A stretch of 64,000 bases of DNA from Mycolicibacterium fallax (lineage in GTDB: Bacteria; Actinomycetota; Actinomycetes; Mycobacteriales; Mycobacteriaceae): positions 1,984,001-2,048,000 of the forward strand of contig NZ_AP022603.1 in NCBI RefSeq assembly GCF_010726955.1, read 5' to 3'. This document shows, piece by piece, positions 49,997-58,097 of this stretch. Positions within the stretch are counted from its first letter, which is position 1, and every line of letters starts with the position of its first letter. The notes under the pieces were generated by a model. It was not told where the DNA came from, searched no databases, and saw nothing but the letters and a program-made list of their open reading frames with translations. The translations under genes and the position numbers were made by a program.

Positions 49997-51933
49997 CCGC
50001 GGCCTGCCACGGCCCCGACGCCTCCGTCGAGCCGACCCCGGGGACTACCCGGATCGCGCTGGTCGGCAGCCCCAACGCCGGCAAGACCAGCGTCTACAAC
50101 CAGCTGACCGGGATGCGCGCGCGGACCGGCAACTACCCCGGGGTGACCGTCACCCGAACCGTCGGCACCGGGCGGTACAAGGGCCCCGACGGCATCGTCG
50201 AGTTCACCATCGAGGACCTGCCGGGCACCTACAGCCTGCACCCGATCAGCCCGGACGAACAGATCGTCGCCGACGTGCTGAACGGCGAGATGACCGGTAT
50301 CACCGCACCGGAGTCGCTGTCCGTCGTCGTCGATGTCACCGTGCTGGAACGGTCGATGTCGCTGATCGCCCAGGCGATGTCACTGGGCAAGCCGACCATG
50401 ATCGTGTTGACCATGATCGACGAACTCGCCACCCGCGGCGGGCACGTCGACATCGACGCGTTCGCCGCGGCGATGGGCGTCCCGGTGGTCGGCGTGGTCG
50501 GCAGCCGGGGCAAAGGCTTCGACGCGCTGCGCCGGCTGCTGGCCGCCCCGCAGGACTGGCCGCGGGCGCCCATCGCGCCGCCGCGCGACGACGACGAGTT
50601 CAACGCGTGGATCACCTCGGTGCTCGACGCCGCCCGGTACCGGGCCCCCGAGCCGGACGCCCGCAGCGCCCGCATCGACCGGCTGCTGCTGCATCCGATC
50701 TTCGGCACGCTGATCTTCTTCGCGGTGATGTTCCTGTTCTTCCAGGTCATCTTCACCGTCGCGGCGCCGCTGCAGGACCTCGTCGAGCAGGGCTTCGGCT
50801 GGCTCGGCACCCAGGCCGCCGAGCTGATCCCGAACTCGATGATCGCCGGGCTGGTCGCCAACGGCATCATCGGCGGCGTCGGCGCGGTGCTGGTGTTCAT
50901 CCCGCAGATCATGCTGATGTTCCTGCTGCTGGCGCTGCTGGAGAACGTCGGCTACATGTCCCGGGCGGCCTTCCTGGTCGACCGGGTGATGGCGCTGACC
51001 GGCCTGGAGGGTCGGGCGTTCGTGGCGATGCTGTCATCGATGGCGTGCGCGGTGCCCGGCATCATGGCCACCCGCACCATGCCGTCGTCGCGGGACCGGA
51101 TCGCCACCTCGATGGCGGCCCCGCTGATGACCTGCTCGGCGCGGCTGCCGGTCTACATCCTGCTGATCGGGCTGCTGGTCGACAACTCCTCGCGGGTTGG
51201 CCCGTTCTCCACCCAGGGCATCGCGATGTTCGGCATGTACCTGCTGGGCGGCGTGTCAGCGATGCTGGCGGCCGGGGTGTTCAAGGCCCGCGTCCTGGGC
51301 GGCGAACTGCTGCCGTTCTACATGGAGATGCCGCCCTACCGGTTCCCGTCGCCCAGGTCGGTGGCGCTGAGCCTGTGGGACTCCACCCGGGCATTCCTGC
51401 AGCGCGCCGGCACCATCATCCTGGCCACCTCGATCGTGCTGTGGTTCCTGCTGAACCTGCCGACCCGCACCGCCGAGATCGCCGGGATGAGCGAGGCGGA
51501 CGCCGCGGCCCACGTGCTGGACAATTCCATCGCCGCGTCGATCGGCAAGTTCCTGGCGCCGATCTTCGAACCGCTGGGCTTCGACTGGCGCATCGTCGTC
51601 GGCCTGATCGGCGCGATGGCCGCCCGCGAGGTGTTCATCTCCACGATGGGCCAGATCTTCGCCGCCGTCGACCCCGAGAACCCGACGCTGTCGCTGACCA
51701 GCGCGGCCTGGACCTCCGGCCCGCACCAGGGCGAACTGCTGTTCAACACGCCGACGATCGTCGCGCTGCTGATCTTCTTCGCCTACGCGCTGCTGTGCAT
51801 GTCGACGGTCGCGACGATCCGGCGGGAGACCAACTCGTGGCGCTGGCCGGCGATCGCGTGGACCTACATGATCGTGCTCGCCTGGGTGGGCGCCTTCCTC
51901 GCTCGCCAATTAACGCTTGCGCTCACCGGGTGA
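49993..51933 (+). CDS. feoB: Ferrous iron transporter B
   Basis: A 646-residue inner-membrane Fe(II) transporter. N-terminal G domain with G1 GSPNAGKTS (25-33), G3 DLPG (75-78) and a G4-like TMID (140-143), where the usual Asn is Thr; then two Gate regions (SSMACAVPGIMATRT and similar) within about nine membrane helices, ending FLARQLTLALTG. The GTG at 49993 overlaps the feoA stop. FeoB is missing from M. tuberculosis but found in some environmental mycobacteria; no FeoC is visible, and the NifU-like gene follows. Confidence 0.95.
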   Translation: MTAACHGPDASVEPTPGTTRIALVGSPNAGKTSVYNQLTGMRARTGNYPGVTVTRTVGTGRYKGPDGIVEFTIEDLPGTYSLHPISPDEQIVADVLNGEMTGITAPESLSVVVDVTVLERSMSLIAQAMSLGKPTMIVLTMIDELATRGGHVDIDAFAAAMGVPVVGVVGSRGKGFDALRRLLAAPQDWPRAPIAPPRDDDEFNAWITSVLDAARYRAPEPDARSARIDRLLLHPIFGTLIFFAVMFLFFQVIFTVAAPLQDLVEQGFGWLGTQAAELIPNSMIAGLVANGIIGGVGAVLVFIPQIMLMFLLLALLENVGYMSRAAFLVDRVMALTGLEGRAFVAMLSSMACAVPGIMATRTMPSSRDRIATSMAAPLMTCSARLPVYILLIGLLVDNSSRVGPFSTQGIAMFGMYLLGGVSAMLAAGVFKARVLGGELLPFYMEMPPYRFPSPRSVALSLWDSTRAFLQRAGTIILATSIVLWFLLNLPTRTAEIAGMSEADAAAHVLDNSIAASIGKFLAPIFEPLGFDWRIVVGLIGAMAAREVFISTMGQIFAAVDPENPTLSLTSAAWTSGPHQGELLFNTPTIVALLIFFAYALLCMSTVATIRRETNSWRWPAIAWTYMIVLAWVGAFLARQLTLALTG

Positions 51934-51946
51934 CAGACTGGTCGCC

Positions 51947-52507
51947 ATGAGCAGCGGCCCGGCCACCACCACGGTGTCGCTGCACCCGCAGGCATCCACC
52001 GATCCCCAGATGCTGCGCTGGGTCACCACCGCGACGCTGCCCGCCGAACTGCCCGTGCTGGACCGGCTGGTCGCCGACGGCGTGCTGGCCAGGTCGGAGA
52101 TCGGCGCCGGGGAGATCCGCACGTGGCTGGCCGACGGCAGCTCCTGGGACACCGCGGGCCCGGTGGTGCGCACCGCCCTGTTCGCCGCGCTGCGCCAACT
52201 GCCGCACACCCCCGCGCTGTCCGGCGAGCTGCTGGCCGAGCGGATCGCCGAGCTGATCGCCCGCGAGGTCGCGCCGGTCGCGGCCTCACACGGCGGCGGC
52301 ATCACCGTCGAATCCGTGCGCGAGGGCGTCCTGACCGTCGCCATGACCGGCGCCTGTCACGGCTGCTCGCTGGGGCACAAGACCCTCGACGATCTGGTCC
52401 GCGAGACCGTCACCGCACACTTCCCGCAGATCCACACGGTCCGGGCGGCCAACCCCCGCCGATCCCGATTCGCCCTGGGTATCCCCGGCCTCAAGAAAAG
52501 CAAGTAA
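51947..52507 (+). CDS. NifU-type Fe-S scaffold protein
   Basis: A 186-residue protein with a C-terminal NifU domain (about 98-165) holding the cluster cysteines C137-x2-C140 (GACHGCSLGHKTLDDLV). The N-terminal half has no recognised domain. The ATG at 51947 lies 13 bp after feoB with CAGACT 7 nt upstream, a possible leaderless start. Placement after FeoAB suggests it receives newly imported iron for Fe-S assembly, or senses iron (inference). Confidence 0.85.
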   Translation: MSSGPATTTVSLHPQASTDPQMLRWVTTATLPAELPVLDRLVADGVLARSEIGAGEIRTWLADGSSWDTAGPVVRTALFAALRQLPHTPALSGELLAERIAELIAREVAPVAASHGGGITVESVREGVLTVAMTGACHGCSLGHKTLDDLVRETVTAHFPQIHTVRAANPRRSRFALGIPGLKKSK

Positions 52508-52522
52508 AGGGACACGATTTTC

Positions 52523-55500
52523 ATGGGACTGCTGTCCACCCCGTTTCGGGTTGCTCAGTTCGCCGTGGGCGCCGCCCTGGTCGGCGGCGACACCGCGCTC
52601 AAGGCCGGCCGCAACGTCACCGGGGCGGTGCTCGGCGCGGCGCTGGCCCCGGTGCCGCAGGCCGCCGAACTGGTGCAGGACGCCGCGGGCATGGTGGTCG
52701 AGGCGCTGTCCGGTCCGCCGGTGCGGCGCACCAGTACCCGCGGCGAGCGCCGGTGGATCGAGGTGCGCGGCCTGGCCGGCCCGCACGGCGAGCGGATCGC
52801 CGCCGAGGTGGCGATTTTCCTCACCGAGACCGACGGGGTCCGCGACGCCGTCGTCAACCAGGCCACCGCGCGCGTCGTGGTCACCGTCGGCGAGCACGGG
52901 CCGAGTGCCCGCGCGCTGGCACGGATCGTCGCCGAGGCCGAGGAACACGCCGCAGGCGAGCGGCAACGCGAACTGCCGACCACGCTGCCCGGCGACGACG
53001 CCGCGCTGGCCGGCCGGCTGCTGGCCGCCTCGGTGTCCACCGTCGGGCTGGGCATCGGTACCGCCGGTGCCGCGCTGCGGATGATGGGCCTGACCCGGGC
53101 GGTGGCGGCACCGTTCACGCTGGCCGGCTCGTCGCCGACGGTCCGCCGCCGGATCCAGGCGCACCTGGGACCCTACGGCAGCGAACTCGCGATGGCACTG
53201 GCCGCCGGCGTCACCGGCACCGTGACCCTGTCCGCCACCGGGCTGGCCAACGAGGCCGCCACCCGGTGGATGCTGGCCGCCGAGACACTGACCGCCCGAC
53301 GCGGCTGGCAGCTCGCCGAGGAACAGCTGGCCCGTCAGGCCCTCGCCGCCCCCGACACCCACCCCAGGGTGCCGCGCAACGCCGCCGACCTGGCCCGCGG
53401 CGTCGGAGACCGCTACGCCGACCGGGCCGCGGCCGTCGGGCTGGGCGCGGCCGCCGCGCTCGGCGTCTTCACCCGCGACAGCGACCTGGCCGGCGCGGCC
53501 GCCGTGACCGCCGCCGCCCTACCCGTCCGCAGCACCCGGGAGTCGTTCGCGATCTCGCTGGGCCGCGGGCTGATCGGCCGGCACGACGCGCTGATCCTGC
53601 GCCCGGCGGTGCTGCGTCGGCTCGACGTCATCGACACTCTGCTGATCGACCCGCGGGTGCTGCACACCGACGAGCTGACCGTGACCCAGATCACCGGCGT
53701 CGACCCCGCCGATCGCGGGCCGGCCTGGGCGGCCGCCCGGGCCGCCCTGCAAGAGGGTGCGCTGTCCCCCGGCTGGCACCCGCTGGCCGACATCCCCGGA
53801 GCCGGCGACACCGGGCAGGCCCTGGTCAGCCCGCTGCGCGATCCGCTGGCGGCCGCGCTGGTCACCGAGGCCCGCCGGGTCGGGCTGCGGGTCGTCGCGC
53901 TCGCCGACGACGGGCTGCGCTCGCTCGGCCAGGGCTTCGACGAACTGTTCGCGCACACCGGCTCCGCCGACGCGGCGCTGGCCGCCGCGCTCGGCGAGCT
54001 GCACGACGCCGAGCGGCAGGTCGCGGTGCTGACCGGCTCGGCCGAGGTGGCCGCGCTGCCCAGCGCGATCACCGTCGGACTGTGGCGCGACGGCAGCACC
54101 CCGCCCTGGGGTGCGGACCTGCTGCTGCCGGACCTGGCCGGGGTGTGGCGGTTTGTCCGCGCCCTGCCTGCCGCCGCCCGGGCCGCCGAACGCGGCGTGC
54201 AGGCCGCGGCGTCGGGCTCGGTGCTCGGCGCCCTGATGCTGATCCCCGACGTGCCCGGCAGCGGCCCCGGCTCGGTCAACCTGTCCGCGCTGGCCGCACT
54301 GTGGACCGGTTACCGGCTCGGCGCGAAGGTGTTCGACGGTCCGCTGCCGCACCCGGAGTCCGGCCACGACTGGCACGCGCTGCCGGTCGACGAGGTGACC
54401 CGGCTGCTGCCGCGCCCGGATCGCACCGACGAGGCCGCCGACGGTGACGACGGCACCGTGCTGGCCGGCGCGCTGACGCCGCTGCGGCCGCTGACGGCGG
54501 CCGTCGGGGCCGTCTGGGGCTGGGCCGGCGACATGTTCGAGGCGATCCGCGAAGACCTCGACGACCCGATCACCCCGATCCTGGCGACCGGTGCCGTGGC
54601 CACCGCGCTGCTGGGTTCGCCGCTGGACGCCGCCATGGTCGGCGGGGTGTTGCTGCTGAACACCAGCATCTCCGCGCAGCAGTCGGTGCACGCCGAACGC
54701 GTGCTCGGCGAGTTGCTGGCCGTGCAGGAGCCGCTGGCCCGCCGGCTGCGCGGCGCCGTCGGGGAACCGGACTTCGAGATGGTGCCGGCCGGGCGGTTGG
54801 CGCTCGGCGACCTGATTCTGGTGGTCTCCGGCGAGGTGGTGCCGGCCGACGGCCGGATCCTGGCCGCCGAATCCGCTGAGGCCGACGAGTCCGCGCTGAC
54901 CGGGGAATCGCTGCCGGTGCCCAAGGACCTCGACCCCACCCCGGGCGCCCCGCTGGCCGAACGCTCCGGAATGCTCTTCGCCGGCACCACCCTGGTGACC
55001 GGCCGGGCCACCGCCGTCGTCACCGCCGTCGGCGGCAGCACCCAGATGAACCGGGCCTCGGCGATGCAGGCCCGCAAGGCCCGCAAGGTCGGCCTGCAGG
55101 CCCAGCTGACCCGGATCACCAACCAGGCGCTGCCGTGGAGCCTCGCCGGCGGCGGTGCGGTCGGGCTGCTGTCGCTGCTGCGCGGCAACCCGCTGCGGAC
55201 GTCGGCCGCCTCCGGGGTGGCGATCGCGGTGGCCGCGGTACCCGAGGGGCTGCCGTTGGTGGTGACGCTGGCGCAGCTGGCCGCCGCCCGCCGGCTGACC
55301 GAGAACGAGGTGCTGATCCGCAACCCGCGGGCCATCGAGGCGTTCGCCCGGCTCGATGTGGTGTGCTTCGACAAGACCGGTACGCTCAGCGAGAACCGGC
55401 TGCAGGTCACCGCCCTGCGCGGGGTCAACGGCGTCGATCAGGCCGACCTGCTCAGCGCCGCCCTCGACACCGTGCTGCCGCGCAAGGGCCAGCGCATCGA

Positions 55501-57049
55501 CCACGCCACCGACGAGGCGATCCGGCTCAAGGCCACCGAACTCGGCCTGGACATCACCGGCGTCGACGTACACCTGCCGTTCCAGTCCGATCGGCAGTAC
55601 GCCGCGGCGATCAACGGCAACCGGTTGTCGGTCAAGGGTGCCCCCGAGGCCATCGTCGGCGCGCTGTACGGCGGCGACCCGCTCAGCCCGCTGATCGCGG
55701 AGATGACCGCGGCCGGGCTGCGGGTCATCGCCGTCGCCGACCGGTACCTGACCGACGAGCAGGTGGCGGCCGCCGAGGCCGATCCGGTGGTGTTCGCCGA
55801 GCTGTGCGCCGCCGAGCTGTCCCCGATCGGTGCAATCGGCATCGCCGACACCCCGCGGCCGTCGGCCCGACCGCTGCTGGCGGAACTGCAGTCCCGCGGC
55901 ATCGGGGTGCGGCTGATCACCGGCGACCACCCGGTCACAGCCAGGGTGATCGCCGGCGACCTGGGCCTGACGGTGTCCGACACGGAGATCATCACCGGCA
56001 CCGAATGGGAGGTGCTGACCACCGACGGCCGGATCGAGGCGGTCCGGCGCTGCCAGGTGTTCGCCCGGATGGCGCCCGAGCACAAGGTGCAGGTGGTGCA
56101 GGCCCTGGAGGCCGCCGACCTGGTCACCGCGATGGTCGGCGACGGCGCCAACGACGCGGCCGCGATCCGCGCCGCCACCGTCGGCGTCGGGCTGGTCGCC
56201 AGCGGCAGCGACACCGCCCGCACCGCCGCCGACGTGCTGCTGCTCGACGGCCAGATCGGCGCGCTGGTCGACGCCATCGACGAGGGCCACCAGCTGTGGC
56301 GGCGGGTGCAGGCCGCGGTGTCGATGCTCGTCGGACACAACCTCGGTGAGGTCGCCTTCGCGCTGATCACCAGCCTGCTGACCGGGCAGCCGGCGCTGTC
56401 GGCCCGGCAGATCCTGCTGATCAACATGCTCACCGACGCGCTGCCCGCGGCGGCGCTGGCGGTCAGCCCGCAGCTGGGCAACGGGCTGGCCGACTTCGAC
56501 GAGGACGCGCTGTGGCGGGCGATCTACGTGCACGGCGCCTCGACCACGCTCGGCGCGACGACGGCGTGGGCGATGGGCCGGATGACCGGGCGACCCGAAC
56601 GCGCGGCGACCGTCGGCCTGGCCGGGCTGGTGTTGACCCAGCTGTTCTCGATCGTCTCGGAGTCACACGGGCCGCTGGTGGTGGCCACCAGCGCCGGCAC
56701 CTTCGTGGTGATGGCCGGGATGATCAGCACTCCCGGGATCAGCCAGCTGTTCGGCTGCACCCCGCTCGGGCCGATCGGCTGGGGTCAGGCGGCACTGGCC
56801 GCGGGCGCGGCAACCGCGTTCGCCAAGGTGGCCCCGGACCTCGTCGAGAAGGCCGGTCAGTGGGCCGGGCAGAAGCTGGCGTCCGGCGCGGAGACGGTAC
56901 TGAAGTCCGCGGACACTGCCGTCCCCGGGGACCGGGAGCGGGCCGAACGCCGGCGCGAAGCCGAAGAGCAGGCCGACGAATCGTTGGGTGCGCAGGTCGC
57001 CGAGGAGGCCGTGCTGGATCTGGTGGCGGACCTCATCGAGGACCTGTGA
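52523..57049 (+). CDS. ctpI: Large P-type ATPase of the CtpI/CtpH family
   Basis: A 1508-residue P-type cation ATPase, much larger than standard ones because of a roughly 700-residue N-terminal extension: a hydrophobic start, an HMA-like fold near 75-135 (WIEVRGL, DGVRDAVVNQATARVVVTV) and a second, degenerate ATPase-like half. The catalytic part has TGES (793-796), PEGLP (907-911), the phosphorylated aspartate D950 in DKTGT, and GDGANDA (1206-1212). PEGL rather than CPx places it with P2-type (Ca/Mg/alkali) pumps, not heavy-metal CPx pumps; the ion is unknown. It starts 15 bp after the NifU gene. Similar to Rv0107c/Rv0425c. A charged C-terminal tail follows the last helix. Confidence 0.88.
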   Translation: MGLLSTPFRVAQFAVGAALVGGDTALKAGRNVTGAVLGAALAPVPQAAELVQDAAGMVVEALSGPPVRRTSTRGERRWIEVRGLAGPHGERIAAEVAIFLTETDGVRDAVVNQATARVVVTVGEHGPSARALARIVAEAEEHAAGERQRELPTTLPGDDAALAGRLLAASVSTVGLGIGTAGAALRMMGLTRAVAAPFTLAGSSPTVRRRIQAHLGPYGSELAMALAAGVTGTVTLSATGLANEAATRWMLAAETLTARRGWQLAEEQLARQALAAPDTHPRVPRNAADLARGVGDRYADRAAAVGLGAAAALGVFTRDSDLAGAAAVTAAALPVRSTRESFAISLGRGLIGRHDALILRPAVLRRLDVIDTLLIDPRVLHTDELTVTQITGVDPADRGPAWAAARAALQEGALSPGWHPLADIPGAGDTGQALVSPLRDPLAAALVTEARRVGLRVVALADDGLRSLGQGFDELFAHTGSADAALAAALGELHDAERQVAVLTGSAEVAALPSAITVGLWRDGSTPPWGADLLLPDLAGVWRFVRALPAAARAAERGVQAAASGSVLGALMLIPDVPGSGPGSVNLSALAALWTGYRLGAKVFDGPLPHPESGHDWHALPVDEVTRLLPRPDRTDEAADGDDGTVLAGALTPLRPLTAAVGAVWGWAGDMFEAIREDLDDPITPILATGAVATALLGSPLDAAMVGGVLLLNTSISAQQSVHAERVLGELLAVQEPLARRLRGAVGEPDFEMVPAGRLALGDLILVVSGEVVPADGRILAAESAEADESALTGESLPVPKDLDPTPGAPLAERSGMLFAGTTLVTGRATAVVTAVGGSTQMNRASAMQARKARKVGLQAQLTRITNQALPWSLAGGGAVGLLSLLRGNPLRTSAASGVAIAVAAVPEGLPLVVTLAQLAAARRLTENEVLIRNPRAIEAFARLDVVCFDKTGTLSENRLQVTALRGVNGVDQADLLSAALDTVLPRKGQRIDHATDEAIRLKATELGLDITGVDVHLPFQSDRQYAAAINGNRLSVKGAPEAIVGALYGGDPLSPLIAEMTAAGLRVIAVADRYLTDEQVAAAEADPVVFAELCAAELSPIGAIGIADTPRPSARPLLAELQSRGIGVRLITGDHPVTARVIAGDLGLTVSDTEIITGTEWEVLTTDGRIEAVRRCQVFARMAPEHKVQVVQALEAADLVTAMVGDGANDAAAIRAATVGVGLVASGSDTARTAADVLLLDGQIGALVDAIDEGHQLWRRVQAAVSMLVGHNLGEVAFALITSLLTGQPALSARQILLINMLTDALPAAALAVSPQLGNGLADFDEDALWRAIYVHGASTTLGATTAWAMGRMTGRPERAATVGLAGLVLTQLFSIVSESHGPLVVATSAGTFVVMAGMISTPGISQLFGCTPLGPIGWGQAALAAGAATAFAKVAPDLVEKAGQWAGQKLASGAETVLKSADTAVPGDRERAERRREAEEQADESLGAQVAEEAVLDLVADLIEDL

Positions 57050-57058
57050 TGCCCGCTT

Positions 57059-57250
57059 GCGCTACGGCGGGGTCAGTCGTCGGCGTTGCCGGGACGACGG
57101 GACCCGCCTCCGCTGGCGCTACGGCGGGTCAGTCGTCGGCGTTGCCGGGACGACGGGACCCGCCTCCGCTGGCGCTACGGCGGGGTCAGTCGTCGGCGTT
57201 GCCGGGACGACGGGACCCGCCTCCGCTGGCGCTACGGCGGGGTCAGTCGT
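57059..57250. repeat. Tandem array of 56-57-bp units after ctpI
   Basis: Units starting GCGCTACGGCGG occur at 57059, 57116, 57172 and 57229 (periods 57, 56, 57; unit 2 lacks one G). Three are full and nearly identical; the fourth is partial and merges into the 3' end of the small minus-strand ORF. The repeats carry GGTCAGTCGTCG, the reverse of that ORF's last codons. Confidence 0.9.
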
Positions 57251-57371
57251 CGATGACGAGGACGCCCGCGCGGACCAGCAGCGCGTAGAACTCGCGAATG
57301 GGCGGGGTGAGCAGCTGGACACCGGTCGACAGCAGGGTGTCCGGACTCATTGCCCGAGCGATCTCACTCAT
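57243..57371 (-). CDS. Small 42-residue ORF, possible gene
   Basis: Encodes MSEIARAMSPDTLLSTGVQ followed by LLTPPIREFYALLVRAGVLVIDD: a compact sequence with a plausible amphipathic helix and no low-complexity bias. The ATG at 57371 abuts an IdeR-box-like site, and the gene would diverge from the histone-tailed protein gene. The ribosome site is weak. Codon use looks normal for this genome. I do not recognise it; being too short for confident prediction it needs conservation evidence. Confidence 0.5.
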   Translation of the reverse strand: MSEIARAMSPDTLLSTGVQLLTPPIREFYALLVRAGVLVIDD

Positions 57372-57390
57372 GTAGGGCAGCCTAACCGAA
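57372..57390. promoter_or_regulatory. IdeR (iron) box-like site
   Basis: GTAGGGCAGCCTAACCGAA matches the mycobacterial iron box consensus at 14 of 19 positions, with the right half (CTAACC-AA) nearly complete. It lies between two divergent genes near the feo locus. IdeR control is possible but not strong by this score alone. Confidence 0.35.
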
Positions 57391-57402
57391 GCATCGGTAA
57401 AA

Positions 57403-57420
57403 AGTCAGTACTCAGTGACT
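57403..57420. promoter_or_regulatory. Imperfect palindrome upstream of the histone-tailed gene
   Basis: AGTCA (57403-57407) and TGACT (57416-57420) form inverted ends around GTACTCAG; 12 of the 18 positions are symmetric. It resembles TetR-type operators. It lies 14 bp before the start codon. Confidence 0.3.
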
Positions 57421-57434
57421 GAACGGAGATAAAA

Positions 57435-58037
57435 ATGTTGGAATCGACGAAATCGTTCGTGGACGAGCACCGGGACATCAGCAAGCTGGTGCAGCAGGCC
57501 GAGCGGTTCTCCATCCAGCTTCCGCTGGTCGGGCGGGTTTCGGTACCCCCGCCCCGGCAACTCGCGTTCTACGGCGCCCTTGGTGCGCTGGCCGCGCTGC
57601 AGGTGCTCGACTGGCCGGTCGCGCTGGCCGTCGGCGTCGGGCACCTGGTCACCACCCGCAGCCTGACCCAGCGGGTGGAGGCCGCCGAGGCCGACGTCCA
57701 GCACACCGAGGAACTGCTGGAGCAGGTCCAGGCCGCCGTCGAGGACGTCGTCGTCGCACCGGCCACCCCGGCCGGGGCCGCGTCCGTCTCGGCGGCTGCC
57801 GCCCCGGCCAAGAAGGCCACGCCCGCCGCCAAGAAAACCACTCCCTCGGCGAAAAAGGCGCCGCTGAAAAAGGCGCCGGCGAAGAAGGCGCCGGTGAAGA
57901 AGACAGCCGCCACATCGACCGCCCGGAAGGCCCCCGCCAAGAAGGCATCGGCCACGACCGCCGCGGGCACCCCGGCGAAGAAGGCACCCGCCAAGAAGGC
58001 CGCCGGCAAGGCCTCGCCCAAGACCTCGCAGACCTGA
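57435..58037 (+). CDS. Membrane protein with a histone-H1-like Lys/Ala/Pro tail
   Basis: A 200-residue protein. Residues 1-40 are soluble; 42-73 are hydrophobic (LAFYGALGALAALQVLDWPVAL), enough for one or two membrane passes; 78-108 look like a coiled coil; 118-200 are a repetitive AKKAPAKK-type tail resembling eukaryotic histone H1 and the tails of mycobacterial HupB and HBHA. The tail would bind DNA, heparin-like glycans or anionic envelope polymers depending on topology, which cannot be decided here. GGAG precedes the ATG. No M. tuberculosis gene at this locus matches. Confidence 0.75.
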   Translation: MLESTKSFVDEHRDISKLVQQAERFSIQLPLVGRVSVPPPRQLAFYGALGALAALQVLDWPVALAVGVGHLVTTRSLTQRVEAAEADVQHTEELLEQVQAAVEDVVVAPATPAGAASVSAAAAPAKKATPAAKKTTPSAKKAPLKKAPAKKAPVKKTAATSTARKAPAKKASATTAAGTPAKKAPAKKAAGKASPKTSQT

Positions 58038-58097
58038 GTCACGCCCTCCGGTACGCCCGCGACACCGACTGTCGGGGCCCGTTGGCACCATGGAGGG

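Noticed and set aside
57051..57422. Plus-strand frame with GVAGTTGPASAGATAG repeats
   Set aside because: It is a translation of the tandem array with no start signal or known family.
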